Shown here one piece after another: positions 50,755 to 62,330 of a DNA stretch of 64,000 bases; the stretch's first letter is position 1; the number at the start of each line of letters is the position of its first letter. The notes under the pieces are model-generated. The model made no database searches. It was given only the letters and a program-made list of their open reading frames with translations, and had not been told where the DNA came from. A program made the translations under genes and the position numbers. This stretch comes from Zonotrichia leucophrys gambelii (taxonomy: Eukaryota; Chordata; Aves; Passeriformes; Passerellidae): positions 70,589,268-70,653,267 of the forward strand of contig NC_088200.1 in the NCBI RefSeq assembly GCF_028769735.1. The letters are read 5' to 3'.

Positions 50755-51440
50755 GAGGGATGCTGTGGGGCAGGGCTGGGACCCCAGAGCCCCATGTTGG
50801 GCCCAGAGCCCCGTGTTGGGCCCAGAGCCCAGAGCCCAGAGCCCCGAGCCCAGAGCCCCGTGCCGGGCCCAGCCCAGCGGGGGCAGCAGCGCAGGGGCCA
50901 TTCTGCCCCTCTGCCCCTCAGGCAGAGCCCACCTGCAGAGCTGCCCCAGCCCTGGGCCAGCCCAGCAAGGAGCTGCAGCTGCTGCAGCCAGGCCAGAGGA
51001 GGCTCCAGCACGGGCACAGGGATGGAGCAGCTCTGCCGGCAGCAAAGGTGCCACGGCTGCCATCGCTCACCCGGGCACCAGAAGCTTTGGGCTGAGCCCA
51101 GGGCGGCCTCGCAGGGCCCGGAGGGGCCGCGGCAGAGATGGACACGGACAATTGCCGAGGGCCGCGGGGACGGCAGCCGGGGAATGGCTGCCGGTGCCAG
51201 AGGGCAGGGCTGGCTGGGATCTTGGCAATGAGGAATTGTTCCCTGGCAGGGTGGGCAGGCCCTGGCACAGGGTGCCCAGAGCAGCTGGGGCTGCCCCTGC
51301 ATCCCTGGCACTGCCCGAGGCCGGGCTGGACACTGGGACAGTGGGAGGCGTCCCTGCCATGGCAGAAGTAGGAATAGATAAGATTCAACATCTCTTCTAA
51401 CCCAAATAATTCTGGGATTCTCTGATTTTGTGATCAAAAC
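50755..51440 (+). mobile_element. GC-rich CR1 LINE 3' fragment (copy B2)
   Basis: The 3' part has the same CR1 structure as 19479-19945: the GC-shifted FFTERVV region, a 'GTCCCTGCCATGGCAG' motif and a tail with 'TCTAACCCAAATAATTCTGGGATTCTCTGATTTTGTG'. Compared with A2 it has one CTG insertion and about eight substitutions over 50967-51365, then diverges sharply. It extends about 210 bp further 5', through a GAGCCC-type minisatellite (50786-50870). Open frames of up to 289 codons run across it on both strands, but no frame keeps the CR1 protein pattern throughout, so these are GC-rich artefacts. Confidence 0.85.
50786..50870 (+). repeat. GC-rich minisatellite, 19-bp and 7-bp units
   Basis: Two 19-bp units (AGAGCCCCRTGTTGGGCCC) are followed by AGAGCCC repeats and a diverged third long unit ending in GTGCCGGGCCC. 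It lies in the 5' part of the GC-rich CR1 block and is absent from the 19.5-kb copy, which begins downstream of this point. Confidence 0.9.
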
Positions 51441-52957
51441 CACATGGCCATGAAGCAAAAGAAACTTTTTATTCATAAATAGTGAAGAGTCTGGGCGTTG
51501 ATTTACCACCCGACACAGAGCATGATGCACAAGAAGTGTGATGAGTTTTGGCACCTCTGTCACAGGAATCTGTAGGATGCATTTCACCTGTGAAAACCCA
51601 CATCACATAATCTATCCTTTTATCCTTTTTACTTTCTTCTTCTTTAGATAACAGATTTTAGACACATACTACTAGAAAAATTTCTATTTCTTTGCAATTC
51701 TTTGAGTATAAAGTGAAGAAAAAGCTCATTCTCATTTTGTCTTGAAATAGGTTGGTGAGGCCATCAGGGCTCCATAAAACATCCCAACCCAAACTTTTGG
51801 GTATCAGCACTGGTTGTTTCAAGGTCTGATATTTCTTCTTGGATTACTCACAAAAGGAGTGAAATCTAAATCATAGGTCTTTATTAAAATGAGACTGTTC
51901 CATTTTGGATACTTATTTAGTGAGGATAATATTTAACACTGCATTATAGCCTATAAAAACTCCTTCTGAACAATAAAGAAACAGTAAATGTTCACTTAAA
52001 ATAAGCTATTGCTGGAACACTGGTGATGAGACATTTACTTTCTACAAACAGAACAATGCACCAAGAGGTAATATATTTATGTGAAATTGAAGAATTAAAG
52101 ACCGGGACAGGAGAAATGTGCTAATAACAATGGAATAAACTCAGAGACATCACTCTGCTTGCTTCAGAAAGCATTTTTGAGAATAAAATTCAGAGTAATT
52201 TGGGCTGAAAAAGGATATTTGAGAGCACAAATGAAAAAATTGCTAAAAACAATAAATTTAGTTTTTATTATTATTGTTATTTTTGTCATTATTATTTATA
52301 ATAATAATTTATTAAGAATTAAACTATGCTACAATGTAGCGTATTTCAGCAATTATCAAGTTTAAAATGTTAAAACTATCAACACCAAATATAAATGAAC
52401 AGCATTAGCTAGCTTTATAAGCTGGTTAAAATTTAATTCGAACCAAAAATATTAGAAAAAATGCCTATAATTTCCTTTTGCCTGTGAAATTAGAAAGGTG
52501 ACTAAAATTTGTAGGGAAATATTTTATATCTCTGAATTTGCAAAGTGATCAATTCCAACTCATTACAACAGAGACAGATATGCTAAGACTGAAATATTCT
52601 GGAAAACAAGAGCCTTGGAAATTTAATGCTAAAATAAGAAATTAGGCCTATCTAAGAGATTAAAAGTACAGGAAATAGAAATCAGTCCATGGTTTAGTTT
52701 TCTTTTTGAGAAAATTGACAATTTGAATTTTGTAGAAGTACATCCACAGGGGATATCCCTTTTCCCAAGGGAATTAGCTTGGTTCCTCATGATACTTTTT
52801 TTTCTAAGTTTTCATTTAACTGAATAAAAATAAAAACAGTTGTTCATTAAATGGTTTGAGAATTGGTTAGTATTGACTGATGTTGCCAAGGGAGTGACAT
52901 CGAGTGTCTCTGAGCAAAAGGAGTTCTAAATATTTCTACAGAAATGGGTTCATGGTC
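51441..52957. other. Gene-free AT-rich stretch
   Basis: No gene is recognised. A short (TTA)n/(ATA)n patch lies at about 52262-52312. Confidence 0.5.
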
Positions 52958-53280
52958 CAACATCAATACAATGAAAATCAAACCAAACCAAATCAGAACA
53001 CCCCCCCAGAAAACACTCTAGCAAAAAAATAATCCAAAAACCAAACCAACAAACCAACCTCAAACAAAAACCTCCAAAAATAAACACCCCCAAAACCCAC
53101 AAAGATGGAAATGAAACAGAAAACCCTCAACCAACAATCAAAAAAGCAAACAAGCAACAAAAAACCTACTTAAAAATCCCACAAACAAAAAAAGACCAAA
53201 CCCAAACTAACACTGCCCCAAAAAGCTAAATCAAACCAAACTAAATTAATCCAAATCAAACCACCTATAGTAATACAAAA
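52958..53280 (+). repeat. A/C-rich, G-depleted tract, about 320 bp
   Basis: CCAAA, ACCAAACC, AAACCAAC and CCCAAA words run through the whole segment, with only about 14 G in roughly 290 bases by eye. It includes a run of seven C (about 53000). There is no clear fixed period. It resembles decayed tandem CAAACC-type sequence. Open frames are absent or short on both strands. Confidence 0.85.
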
Positions 53281-56200
53281 GGAGAATGTTTGCCTGGCAA
53301 ATTTAGATGATGAGAATTTTTTTCTCTGAAGTGTGACAGATCATTTAGAGAGGCCAGAACAGAAGGGTTGATTTTTCTGCCTCTTTTGGAAGGTGACCCC
53401 TTCTTACAGGATGGTGTTAGGGCATTGAAAGAGAAGAGAAACTTCAGATTATTCTGTACAGAACACTAAGTTGTCACAAAAAATCCATTCAAAAATCAAT
53501 TTCTATAATTATATTATATAGACAGATTGTTCATACGCCTTGAATGTATAAAAAGATTATTTTTAAATTAATGTCTAAAAAGAGAATATTGTAGAAATAC
53601 CAGGAAATTGTGCAGTTACCTCACAATGCTGAAATTATCTTATAATCTATTACCCTAATACCTTATTTTTATTTTTTCCTCTGTAACATAAAATATCATG
53701 AGCTATAGAGTTGCTTATAAAACACACCACTACAAGAATTTGGTTTTCAGTTCAGTATTGGTACCTCCTGCTTTCTGTCCTTGGAATATATTCAGCTTTT
53801 CAAGACCATGTTTCTTACTCTAAGGCAGATATTTTAGGCCCAGAAAATGGAAATGAAACAGTGACCCATTACACACTGTAAGCTTCTCATTCTGGCCTCA
53901 GGTGCTATAAACTCTTAAATTTTCTAGGGGGCTAAAGTAACTGCTAACAGCCATGACCTCCATCACTACAAAGTTCATAAAAACACTGAAATCCCACTTG
54001 CAATTTTTTCTGGCCATGATTTGAGCCGTCAAAACCACTCAAAGACAACAAAAAAAAATCTTATAGGAGGAGGATGTTTTGTAAAAAGCTCTTTTGCCTG
54101 GGGATGTTATTACTTTTTAAAGCAATTTCAAATGAAATATAACTGTTTGCAATACCTAATTATTTCTTAGGTAGTCCTGCAGAAGTGCCTTTTCAAAAGG
54201 TTTCAGAATTAACCTCTCAGGGCGATTTATGCCCCATCTGAGACAATATATACAATCCAGTTTCCACTAAAAAGGAAAAATGGTCACATTCAACTAAAAC
54301 CGCCTGATGAAAACTATTCCATACATTCAATTTTCTTTCATAATTTTTCCACATTCCTCTAGGGACCATCTTGGGAGAAAACTAACTGTGGGAACTGGGT
54401 TTGATTTGAAAAGCAAAGTGAACTCAAGTAGACTGCTGTTGGAACGGGACAGACAGGAAAGGATTAATTCCTCTCTGTCTTAATACATCACTCTTTCAAA
54501 TTTAGGGGGAAAATGTAGATACTTGATTATGAAAAAAAGATTGATGTCAAGTGTGGTCCACGGAAGAGGGAAGCTCAAACCACACATAAAAGTCTACAGT
54601 GTGGGTTATTCTAATTTACATTACATTTAAAATTTGGCAACATAGGTTTCTTTAAAGGCCAATACTATATTCAGTCAGAAAGTTTTTAATGTTCTAAAAG
54701 TACAATGCAATTGTAAGGAAAGGTGGATCCAGAACTTCAGTGATGTTTTCTACATCTCTTTTGCACTTGCTACTTCTGATTTTCAGTTGTTCTCTGAATA
54801 TAAATCCCAACCCAGAGGAAAAAACCAAAACTTTAGCAGGCAAGCAGAAGTTCAAGAATGAGACGTACAACACTTCAGGAGTTTTATCTGTTTGCCAGCA
54901 TACCTAGCTTGTGAATGTATTTCAGCAGAATGTACTAAGATTCAAATGGATATTTTTAGAACAAAAAAATTACCGCAACAGTAACCACCAACTAATATTT
55001 GAGTAAACAGAGTTTGAAAGTACTTTGATGGATACCATTCTAAATTTTGTTTTAATCAGCATTTTCATTAACCAATAAAGATATTTCCATTAAGAAACTT
55101 AAAGATTTTGATACTCATCATCATCATCATCATCATCACCATCTCCAGAGGTTTTAATATGAAATTTTCTCTCTCTTTTATTTTAAAGATTAAACTTACT
55201 CCATGGAATACCAACAGGACACTAGGAAATAACTTCTTTTTTTTTTTTCTGTATGTAATTTACCTTAATAATATTTCAGTTCATGTAAGCACCTTTTTCA
55301 GCTCTTCTCAGGCATTTACCTAAAAATAGTGCAGGAATTTCTTTAGGAAGTTGGATTGACACTGGAGCTGTAAGAATGAACCACCATATAGGTGAGAAAG
55401 AAAATTCAATCTACATTGTCTCCTGTCCCCATAACAACAAGTCTTATCATTTAATTTAATTTCTGCTCAGGTTGAATGTTATACATTTCATTCGAGTAAA
55501 AATTGAAAAAGCTAAACCTACTTATTCTGTAAAAAAAATATGTCGTACAAATGATAAATTAAATAATCTCTCTCTGTAATAGCAAAAGAAATTCACTGAA
55601 AATAAAAAAGTATTTCAATTTAAAAGACCATCTCCATCTCAGATTCTTTGGCTATTCCAAAAGTTTTTATTTTTCAGCTGTAACATCAATAAAATCTGAG
55701 TAAATAAATTTAAATACACCAATTCAGCATCTTCCTGATTTTTCCCTTTCATCCAGTATAAACTCTAGAGCCAAAGTTAACATAAAATGGAACTTCAAAG
55801 AGTTTTAATAAAGTTATATTTATCCATTCAGATATTCATAATTTCAATTTTCTTATGCTTGAGAAATGTGTTATGCAAAAATACATTTTTAAAACCAAAA
55901 TAAAGAAGAATACTAGAGACAGAGAGGAGCAAAAAGAGCAAACAGAGAAATATTTAGAAACAAGGAACCTACAACATATTTTATTTTCAAAACAAATAGA
56001 AACCACAGGCAGAAGGCTGTATTTGATTAAATTTCTATAGAGAACAAGACATGTTATTATGCTGTGCATTGTACAAGTCGTTCCAATAATAAAATGCAAT
56101 TTAGTTTTACTACCAATGGCCTGTACAGTCTCCTAACGAATGGACATGATGAAAATAATACATATTGTTTATCATGGTGAGTTTGCAAGCTGTGAAAGAA

Positions 56201-57145
56201 ATTTCAAGCAGTGGTCATCATTGCTCAGCAGCAAGAAAACACAGCTGGAAATTAACAGAGCCACTGTAAAGATGAGGAAAACAAAGAGTTTCCGGATTTT
56301 GTTATTCACATTTAAGGAAAAGTGCTGCAATAGCTACTTCATTTGTGCACTGAAAAATATTTGGAAGACAGTTTTGGATTTAAGATGCCTCACTTCTACA
56401 CTGAAATAGTCCAGCTTCTCAAAACTGTAATATTGGTCACCTTACAATTCGGAGTTATTTACATGGGACTGAAGAAAATGAATTATGATAAAGGAAAACC
56501 TGAAAAATCCCCCCCAGACAAACAAAACTTCTGAATTTGAGAGGAAAACAGATGTTGCTTTCATTTCAATGACATTTTGACCAAAACAATTACTACCATG
56601 GGAAGGGAGGAAAGTCTTTAATATGTAACAATGTGGGCAATTTCAGCATCTGGATAAACTGCACCACATCTGCTGAACAGATGCAGCAATGGGATAATTC
56701 TGAAATTCAGCAATAGTTGAACTTAAGGTGCCTTCTCCAATTCATTCCATGCTCCCTTGAGAATGTGAATGCCATTCATTGGCATGGTATGTAATTAAAG
56801 AGTGGTGAGAAGTTTGGTTTTCCGCCATTCTTAATTCACTTTCCCTGCATCCAGAAAATGAACCTCCCTGAGCTCCATCTTTGCCAAAGATACACTTGGC
56901 ACTGGAAACCAAATGGAATGACATGGGGTCAAACACAAAGTGAGTGCTGAACAGCAAATCCCAGAAGTTAAGGAATCTGGGAGATCTGCCTCTGGGTGGA
57001 ACTGGGTACAAAATTCTGGTTTTTGCATCCGCACAGCCAAGATGAGTCTGAAGTAAGTCTTTTTTCATTCCTAGGCAGAGTATCTGCCCCAATTGTTTTA
57101 GAAAGATCTGTCTTCGGGAAAAAAAATAAAATATCAACAAGAATT
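53281..57145. other. Gene-free AT-rich stretch (3.9 kb)
   Basis: No gene is recognised. It includes an (ATC)n run at 55114-55144 and an 89-codon plus-strand frame at 56140-56409 of ordinary composition but no known family. Confidence 0.5.
55114..55144 (+). repeat. (ATC)n microsatellite
   Basis: Nine to ten ATC units with one CACC variant at the 3' end. Confidence 0.95.
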
Positions 57146-57539
57146 TTGGGGAAGCTTATGTGAGAATAAGTCCTATGAGGAGCAGCTGAGGGAGCCGGGC
57201 AGGGGCTCAGCCTGGAGCAAAGGAGGCTCGGGGGGCCCTTGTGGCTCTGCACAGCTCCTGCCAGGAGGGCACAGCCGGGGGGAACGGGGACAGGAGCAGA
57301 GGGAACGGCCTCAGGCTGGGCCAGGGCAGCTCAGGGTGGGCACAGCAGGAATTTCCCCATGGAAAGGGGGCTCAGGAGCTGCCCTGGCACTGCCCAGGGG
57401 GGCTTGGAGTGCCCAGCCCTGCAGGCGGCACCTGGAGGTGGCACTCGGAGCTCTGGGCTGGGGACAAGGTGGGCACAGATTGGTGTTGGAAGCTTTTCCC
57501 AACCCCAAGGATTCCATTACTTTGTGATTCTGTGTTTAG
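57146..57539 (+). mobile_element. GC-rich CR1 LINE 3' fragment (copy B1)
   Basis: It begins in AT-rich, diverged CR1 ('AATAAGTCCTATGAGGAGCAGCTGAGGG'). At 57185 it becomes the GC-rich core found at 23021-23311 (291 bp with no gaps and two differences by eye). At 57476 it returns to a diverged tail ('TTTTCCCAACCCCAAGGATTCCATTACTTTGTGATTCTG'). Frames are broken. The sharp changes in similarity on both sides of the core are discussed in the findings. Confidence 0.9.
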
Positions 57540-57656
57540 GAATACACTGATGGCCAGCCATTCTCGAGAAAAGAAGGAAAAGTGACAAGGAAGGTGGAAA
57601 TTATAATTTCCTACCAGCTTCCCAATTTCTTCCAGCTGAACCTGTTCCTTTGCACC
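57540..57656 (+). repeat. Non-CR1 segment shared with the 23.4-kb locus
   Basis: It aligns with 23392-23506 at about 75% by eye, from 'ATACACTGATGG' to 'CCAATTTCTTCCAGCTGAACCTG'. See the partner entry. The source repeat is not named. Confidence 0.6.
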
Positions 57657-59436
57657 TGGATCAAGGCCTACCCCACTGCGCTGATTTTTATTTTGGGTGA
57701 TAATGATTAAGAACATCATATTAACAGAAATGCAGTCAGACTTTGAGATCCTGCACAGAATGAAGGACAGCAGCTGTCCAGGATCCTCATACCAAGCAGC
57801 CAACACCTCTCACAAAACAATTCTCCGCATAGAACATTTTTGCTCATAGATTCATCGCCATTACCTGTGGCTGCTTTACAAAACACTGAGATAACTTCTT
57901 TGACATCAACAGCAACATGCTCTGCCACCTCTGTGGATCCTGATCTAAAATGTCATTCTAAACACAAACAGTTAATTGAAAAGTATTTTCATTTTTCAGT
58001 AGAAAAGGTGTCATAACAGATCATGCACAGCATGATTTCAGATAATTCACATTTTTATTTCATACTTTAGTGCTGGCTGTAAGCAAGAATTTAATATACC
58101 CAGACAGTATATATGTCTAATTCTTTTTTAAAATTCTTTCCTTTTTTGTGTGTCTTTGTTTGTGTGTTAGAGTGGCAGAAGGAGACACAAAGATTTACAG
58201 ACTTTATTTTCTGATAAGCCTCAGATAGTAAGAGGTCAGAATTTTCATCCATCTGGAATGTACAGATAACTCTCTCTTAAAATTAATACAATTCATTATT
58301 GTTTTCATGAGTACCTCTTAATATTACCTTGTTTTTTTAAATTACTTTTCCTCCCACCACTACATTCAATAATTTTAGCCCCACTATGTTCAATATTTTT
58401 AATTTGAGCATACTTTTGGATCAGGAAGGCAAACAGAATTTCTTATCTAGCTGTTAGACCATTTTCATCCCTTTTGTTTCCATTAAGTAAGGTTAGTTTT
58501 GAAACATCATACCTTAAGTTTGCCTCAGAAAATTAAAAGGAAAAAGAGAGGAAGATGAAAATTTTCAGTGTGAAGATGGCAAAGGGCAGACAGAACTAAA
58601 AAATCCCCTAAAACACAAAAAAAACCTAACTCAACCCAATGAAAACAACTTAACCCATCCCCCCCCACCCAAACTCAGATAAAATTAAATTATTTCCATA
58701 TAATAAGTGAAACAAATTCAATTAATATGTAAGCTCTATCAAAAAATTATAGTAATTATAGCCGAATTCTAGAGGACTTCATCCAGTTGAACTCTTCCTA
58801 TCAACAATACAGAAAGATGAAAGAGAGAGATAGAGTTCCAATTTCCCATGAAAGCTTTCTCCAAAAAACTATGACACTATGGCTATTAAAGCAGGAAATA
58901 AATACCAAGACAAATTAGCATGCAAGTCTGCCTACAGCTGTACAACTCAACTTCTTGGTGGAAAATTTAAATCAGGTTTAGACAGGCAATCCATGTTTAT
59001 TTGTTCAAATAAACACAGAACTATTTGGAAAGCAATACGGGAAATGAAAACGCAATGAAACAAAGGACAACTAAAAGGATCTAATGCAACTTATGGGGGG
59101 AAAAAAAGCAAAAAACAATGAAAATAAAAACTAAAGCAAGCAAAACTGAGAAAAAATATTTGGAAATTGTCCAGAAATAACAAATAGTAAAGTATTTTTG
59201 ACATTTACAGAAATTAAAGTGTTATTTACTGCAACACTCTCTTATTTATTTACAATTCATATAGGGGGCATCTACACTGCAAATTACTTATGGTTGATTT
59301 TACTACATTAGGCAATCTATTCTACAACATTTGTTGCAATGGAAGCATGTAGATATTACCACAAAGCTGATCAGGTGCATTTTACCTCACAATTGTTCTA
59401 ACACAGTTTAAAAATAAACTTGAATAATGTAAACTT
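57657..59436. other. Gene-free AT-rich stretch
   Basis: No gene is recognised. An A/C-rich patch with a run of eight C lies at about 58598-58676. Confidence 0.5.
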
Positions 59437-59512
59437 GAGTCGTGGAATATCCAGATTTGGAAGGGGCTCATAACAACTATCGAGTCCAACTCCTGTCCCT
59501 GCAAAGGACAAA
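59437..59512 (-). mobile_element. CR1 LINE 3' end, minus strand
   Basis: 'TCGTGGAATATCCAGATTTGGAAGGGGCTCATAACAACTATCGAGTCCAACTCCTGTCCCTGCAAAGGACA' is the complement of a CR1 3' terminus of the 'CATCGAGTCCAACTCCTG' type. It is a truncated remnant. Confidence 0.9.
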
Positions 59513-62119
59513 ACATAAAAAAGGACTAAATTTATCTCTCAGAATTTGCACTAATGTCGCATCTGCATTTTTTTTTTAAAGCAAAAATACATTATTATGA
59601 AATTCTTTTTGCTCCCCATTATCCCAATTCATCCTGTTGAGCAGTATTGTAGATATATTTTTTTTATTAGATAGACAATTTATACATGGCGTGCATCACA
59701 TAAAGTTATCAATTGGTTTTTCAGTAAGTTGCAGACCTGGCCATGAATTAACCAATAAGTAGTATGAAATAGTATTCTGCTTCTCAGCATGGATTAAATG
59801 CCAGCTGCTTTGATCAAACATGTAAGAAAAAAAATCTATTACTTCCTAATGAACATAATGTTCTACAATCAACTTGATTGGTGTTATGCAGGGAATTACA
59901 ATTTTACTCATTGTTGTTGGGAATGATATATTCCACTGCAGCATCAACCAGGCCACAGAGATAAGAGGCTTTAAGAGTTTAATTAGAAAGGTTTTCAGTC
60001 TTAAAGATATGCAAAGAAGATTAATACTAGTGGGCTTGAAAGCTACATGGGATCTCTGATGACAACTCCAGCTTTGAGGCAAATACTTGTTTTCTAATTA
60101 AAACCCACAGTACTAAAAATGCTTTGAAGAGATCTGTGCAGACACCCTTATTCTCCAGCTGCAGTGACAATCAAAATATTGACACTAATCTAGATCTTTG
60201 CTCCCAGAGGTGCTGAGGGTAACAACAGGGATTTGCAGCTTTTGCCCTTGGAAATTTCCCCCAGAGGAGATGGAGGTGTCAGTCACAGCCATCACCATCA
60301 TCCTGCCGTGGCCATTACACACATGAGCTGACACTAAGAGAAAAACACGTGCATCCGATGATTCTGATAAAAAAAATCTTGACAAAAATTCTGCCATTCT
60401 CTCTGCTTGTATTGAGGATGGCAGATTGAAATTATCTCACTCCATGATGGCAGCCATTGTGAAACTGTGGAAACATGTTTCCACATGCATATTCATATTC
60501 AGTAAATAATGAAATAATTTTGCCATTTATGAGCTTTAAAAAAACCCAAAAAAACAATGACACAAAGATTTTGTGAGCTACAAAACAGGACAAAAGTACC
60601 AACAAATTACCCAAAAAAAAAAAAAAAAAAAAACCAAAAACAAGCAAGTACTGAAGAGTGAATATAAGCTTTCTGAGACAGAAGTATTGAGATAAATCCA
60701 AGAAGCATAAGGGGGAGAGAATAAGAGTGACCCAGTCTAACACCTCTGAAGATTAGTTTTATAAATGAGTTCTCTACTTCTGTGTGAAAGAACAGAGTGA
60801 TACAGCCTCACATTCTAATTTTGGAGACTTCTCTTACAGAGAACCATTGTGGCAGATACACCTTGTTCATACTCGACATTAAATAGAAACCTTTAACAGA
60901 TGTCTTCCTGACACTGTGAGCACTGCAAGTGCTGGAATAGCCTTGGCAGATAAACACTCATAATTAGATGTCAAACAAGGAGTCCCATTTGAATAAACAA
61001 AACTTTTTTATGCCACTGAGAGCTCCAAATATTTTACTGTGGTATGTACAGAATGGGCACCAAAAATACCTGATCTGAAAGGAAACAGGATGATAAAGAT
61101 TTTCATTATGAAAAATGGTTTATGTTTTCCCTATGAAAAGTGTTAAGTTTGTTTCTGGAAAGTCTAGACAGCCGTGGAAGAGTCAACAGCTCACAAGGAA
61201 CATATGTCTTTTTTACCTAGGGCAGTTGATATCAGCATGGTTTGAAAAATAACACTCCCAAACAAGACCTGTTTCTGTGGGGGAAAAAAAAGCATCAAAA
61301 CCTAAAGAACTTAATCCTAGGCAAAGACAGAAGAATTAAATTTTCTTTTAAAATCAATGAGCCCATGATATTCATTCATGAGAAGACTAATGTGTTTGAA
61401 GGCAAAGAATTCAGTTAGAAGGCACAGGAGAAAGCAGCATAACCCATCAAAATGCCTTAAAAATGAGCTTAAAGTAATAGCAAAGCAGGATGTGAGAAGG
61501 CTTTTAGCTAGAACTGGTGCCACAGGGATACCCACCCATGGGATTACAGAATCCAAATGGAAAAAATAATCTGCCTGGCAGAAATTGACCATTTATGCTT
61601 ATTATCTCTGATGAGAGAACTAGATACATGCAAACATTCATCTTCTTATTCTGATGCCTTTTAATCCAAATTTCTGATTTTACCCTGCAGGGAAAGAAGC
61701 TTCTACACAGTAAGGGCATGAGGCTTATTTAAAATCTGCCAAACGGTACTAACATTTGTAGCAATGTTTTCCCAAAGCACCAACTTAGCATCAAATGGAG
61801 GAGAAATATTGATTTGCACAAGACTGGGTCTGGGTCTTGGTTTCAGTGAAGGAGTGGCACCTTAGGGGAGCTGGAGCACAGGGCTGGTCCACAAGCAGTA
61901 TTTGAGCAACTGTAATAGATGTTGAACTCCTGCTAAGTCTTCCCCTTGAAGTGTCTGTCACTCCCTACTTCCTTTACAAACCAGAGGCCCATAACTTTTC
62001 TTAATGGTTAAAGCACTGGACTACTGGCATAAATTAATAAATTTATGGAGGAGTGTCTTAGCAAATAATATCACTTTGTGGACATTATGATGGTAAAGAT
62101 GTGAAAATGAAAGCAATGG
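59513..62119. other. Gene-free AT-rich stretch
   Basis: No gene is recognised. It includes a 21-base poly(A) run at 60613-60633, which produces F runs in the opposing frame at 60432-60743. Confidence 0.5.
60613..60633 (+). repeat. Poly(A) tract, 21 A
   Basis: An uninterrupted A run with A/C-rich sequence on both sides. Confidence 0.9.
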
Positions 62120-62149
62120 CACCACTAAACTTTAGAAAAACAGGCAGGG

Positions 62150-62330
62150 TGCCCTGGTGCATGCCACAGGAAGGTGCCCAGCTGGGGCTGGGATGGCTCC
62201 ACACAGGGACACTCCAGGCCCTCCCTGGGCAGCTGTTCCAGGGCTCTGCTGTCCCTCCACGCACACAAGTTCTCCCTCCTGCTGCCCTGCCCCTCGCTGC
62301 CCTTTCTTTGATGGCCGCTGCTGCTGCTGC
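62150..62330 (-). mobile_element. CR1 LINE fragment, minus strand, GC-rich
   Basis: 'CTCCAGGCCCTCCCTGGGCAGCTGTTCCAGGGCTCTGCTGTCCCTCCACGCACACAAGTTCTCCCTCC' is the complement of the CR1 region encoding the FFTERVV..WNRLP stretch, again in GC-rich form. The usual 3' tail is not recognisable next to it. A (GCT)5 run at about 62314-62330 marks where recognisable similarity ends. Confidence 0.7.

Noticed and set aside
50718..51587. 289-codon minus-strand frame, the longest in the window
   Set aside because: It runs antisense through a plus-strand CR1 and a minisatellite. Its proline, alanine and glycine bias reflects base composition, and it has no known motif.
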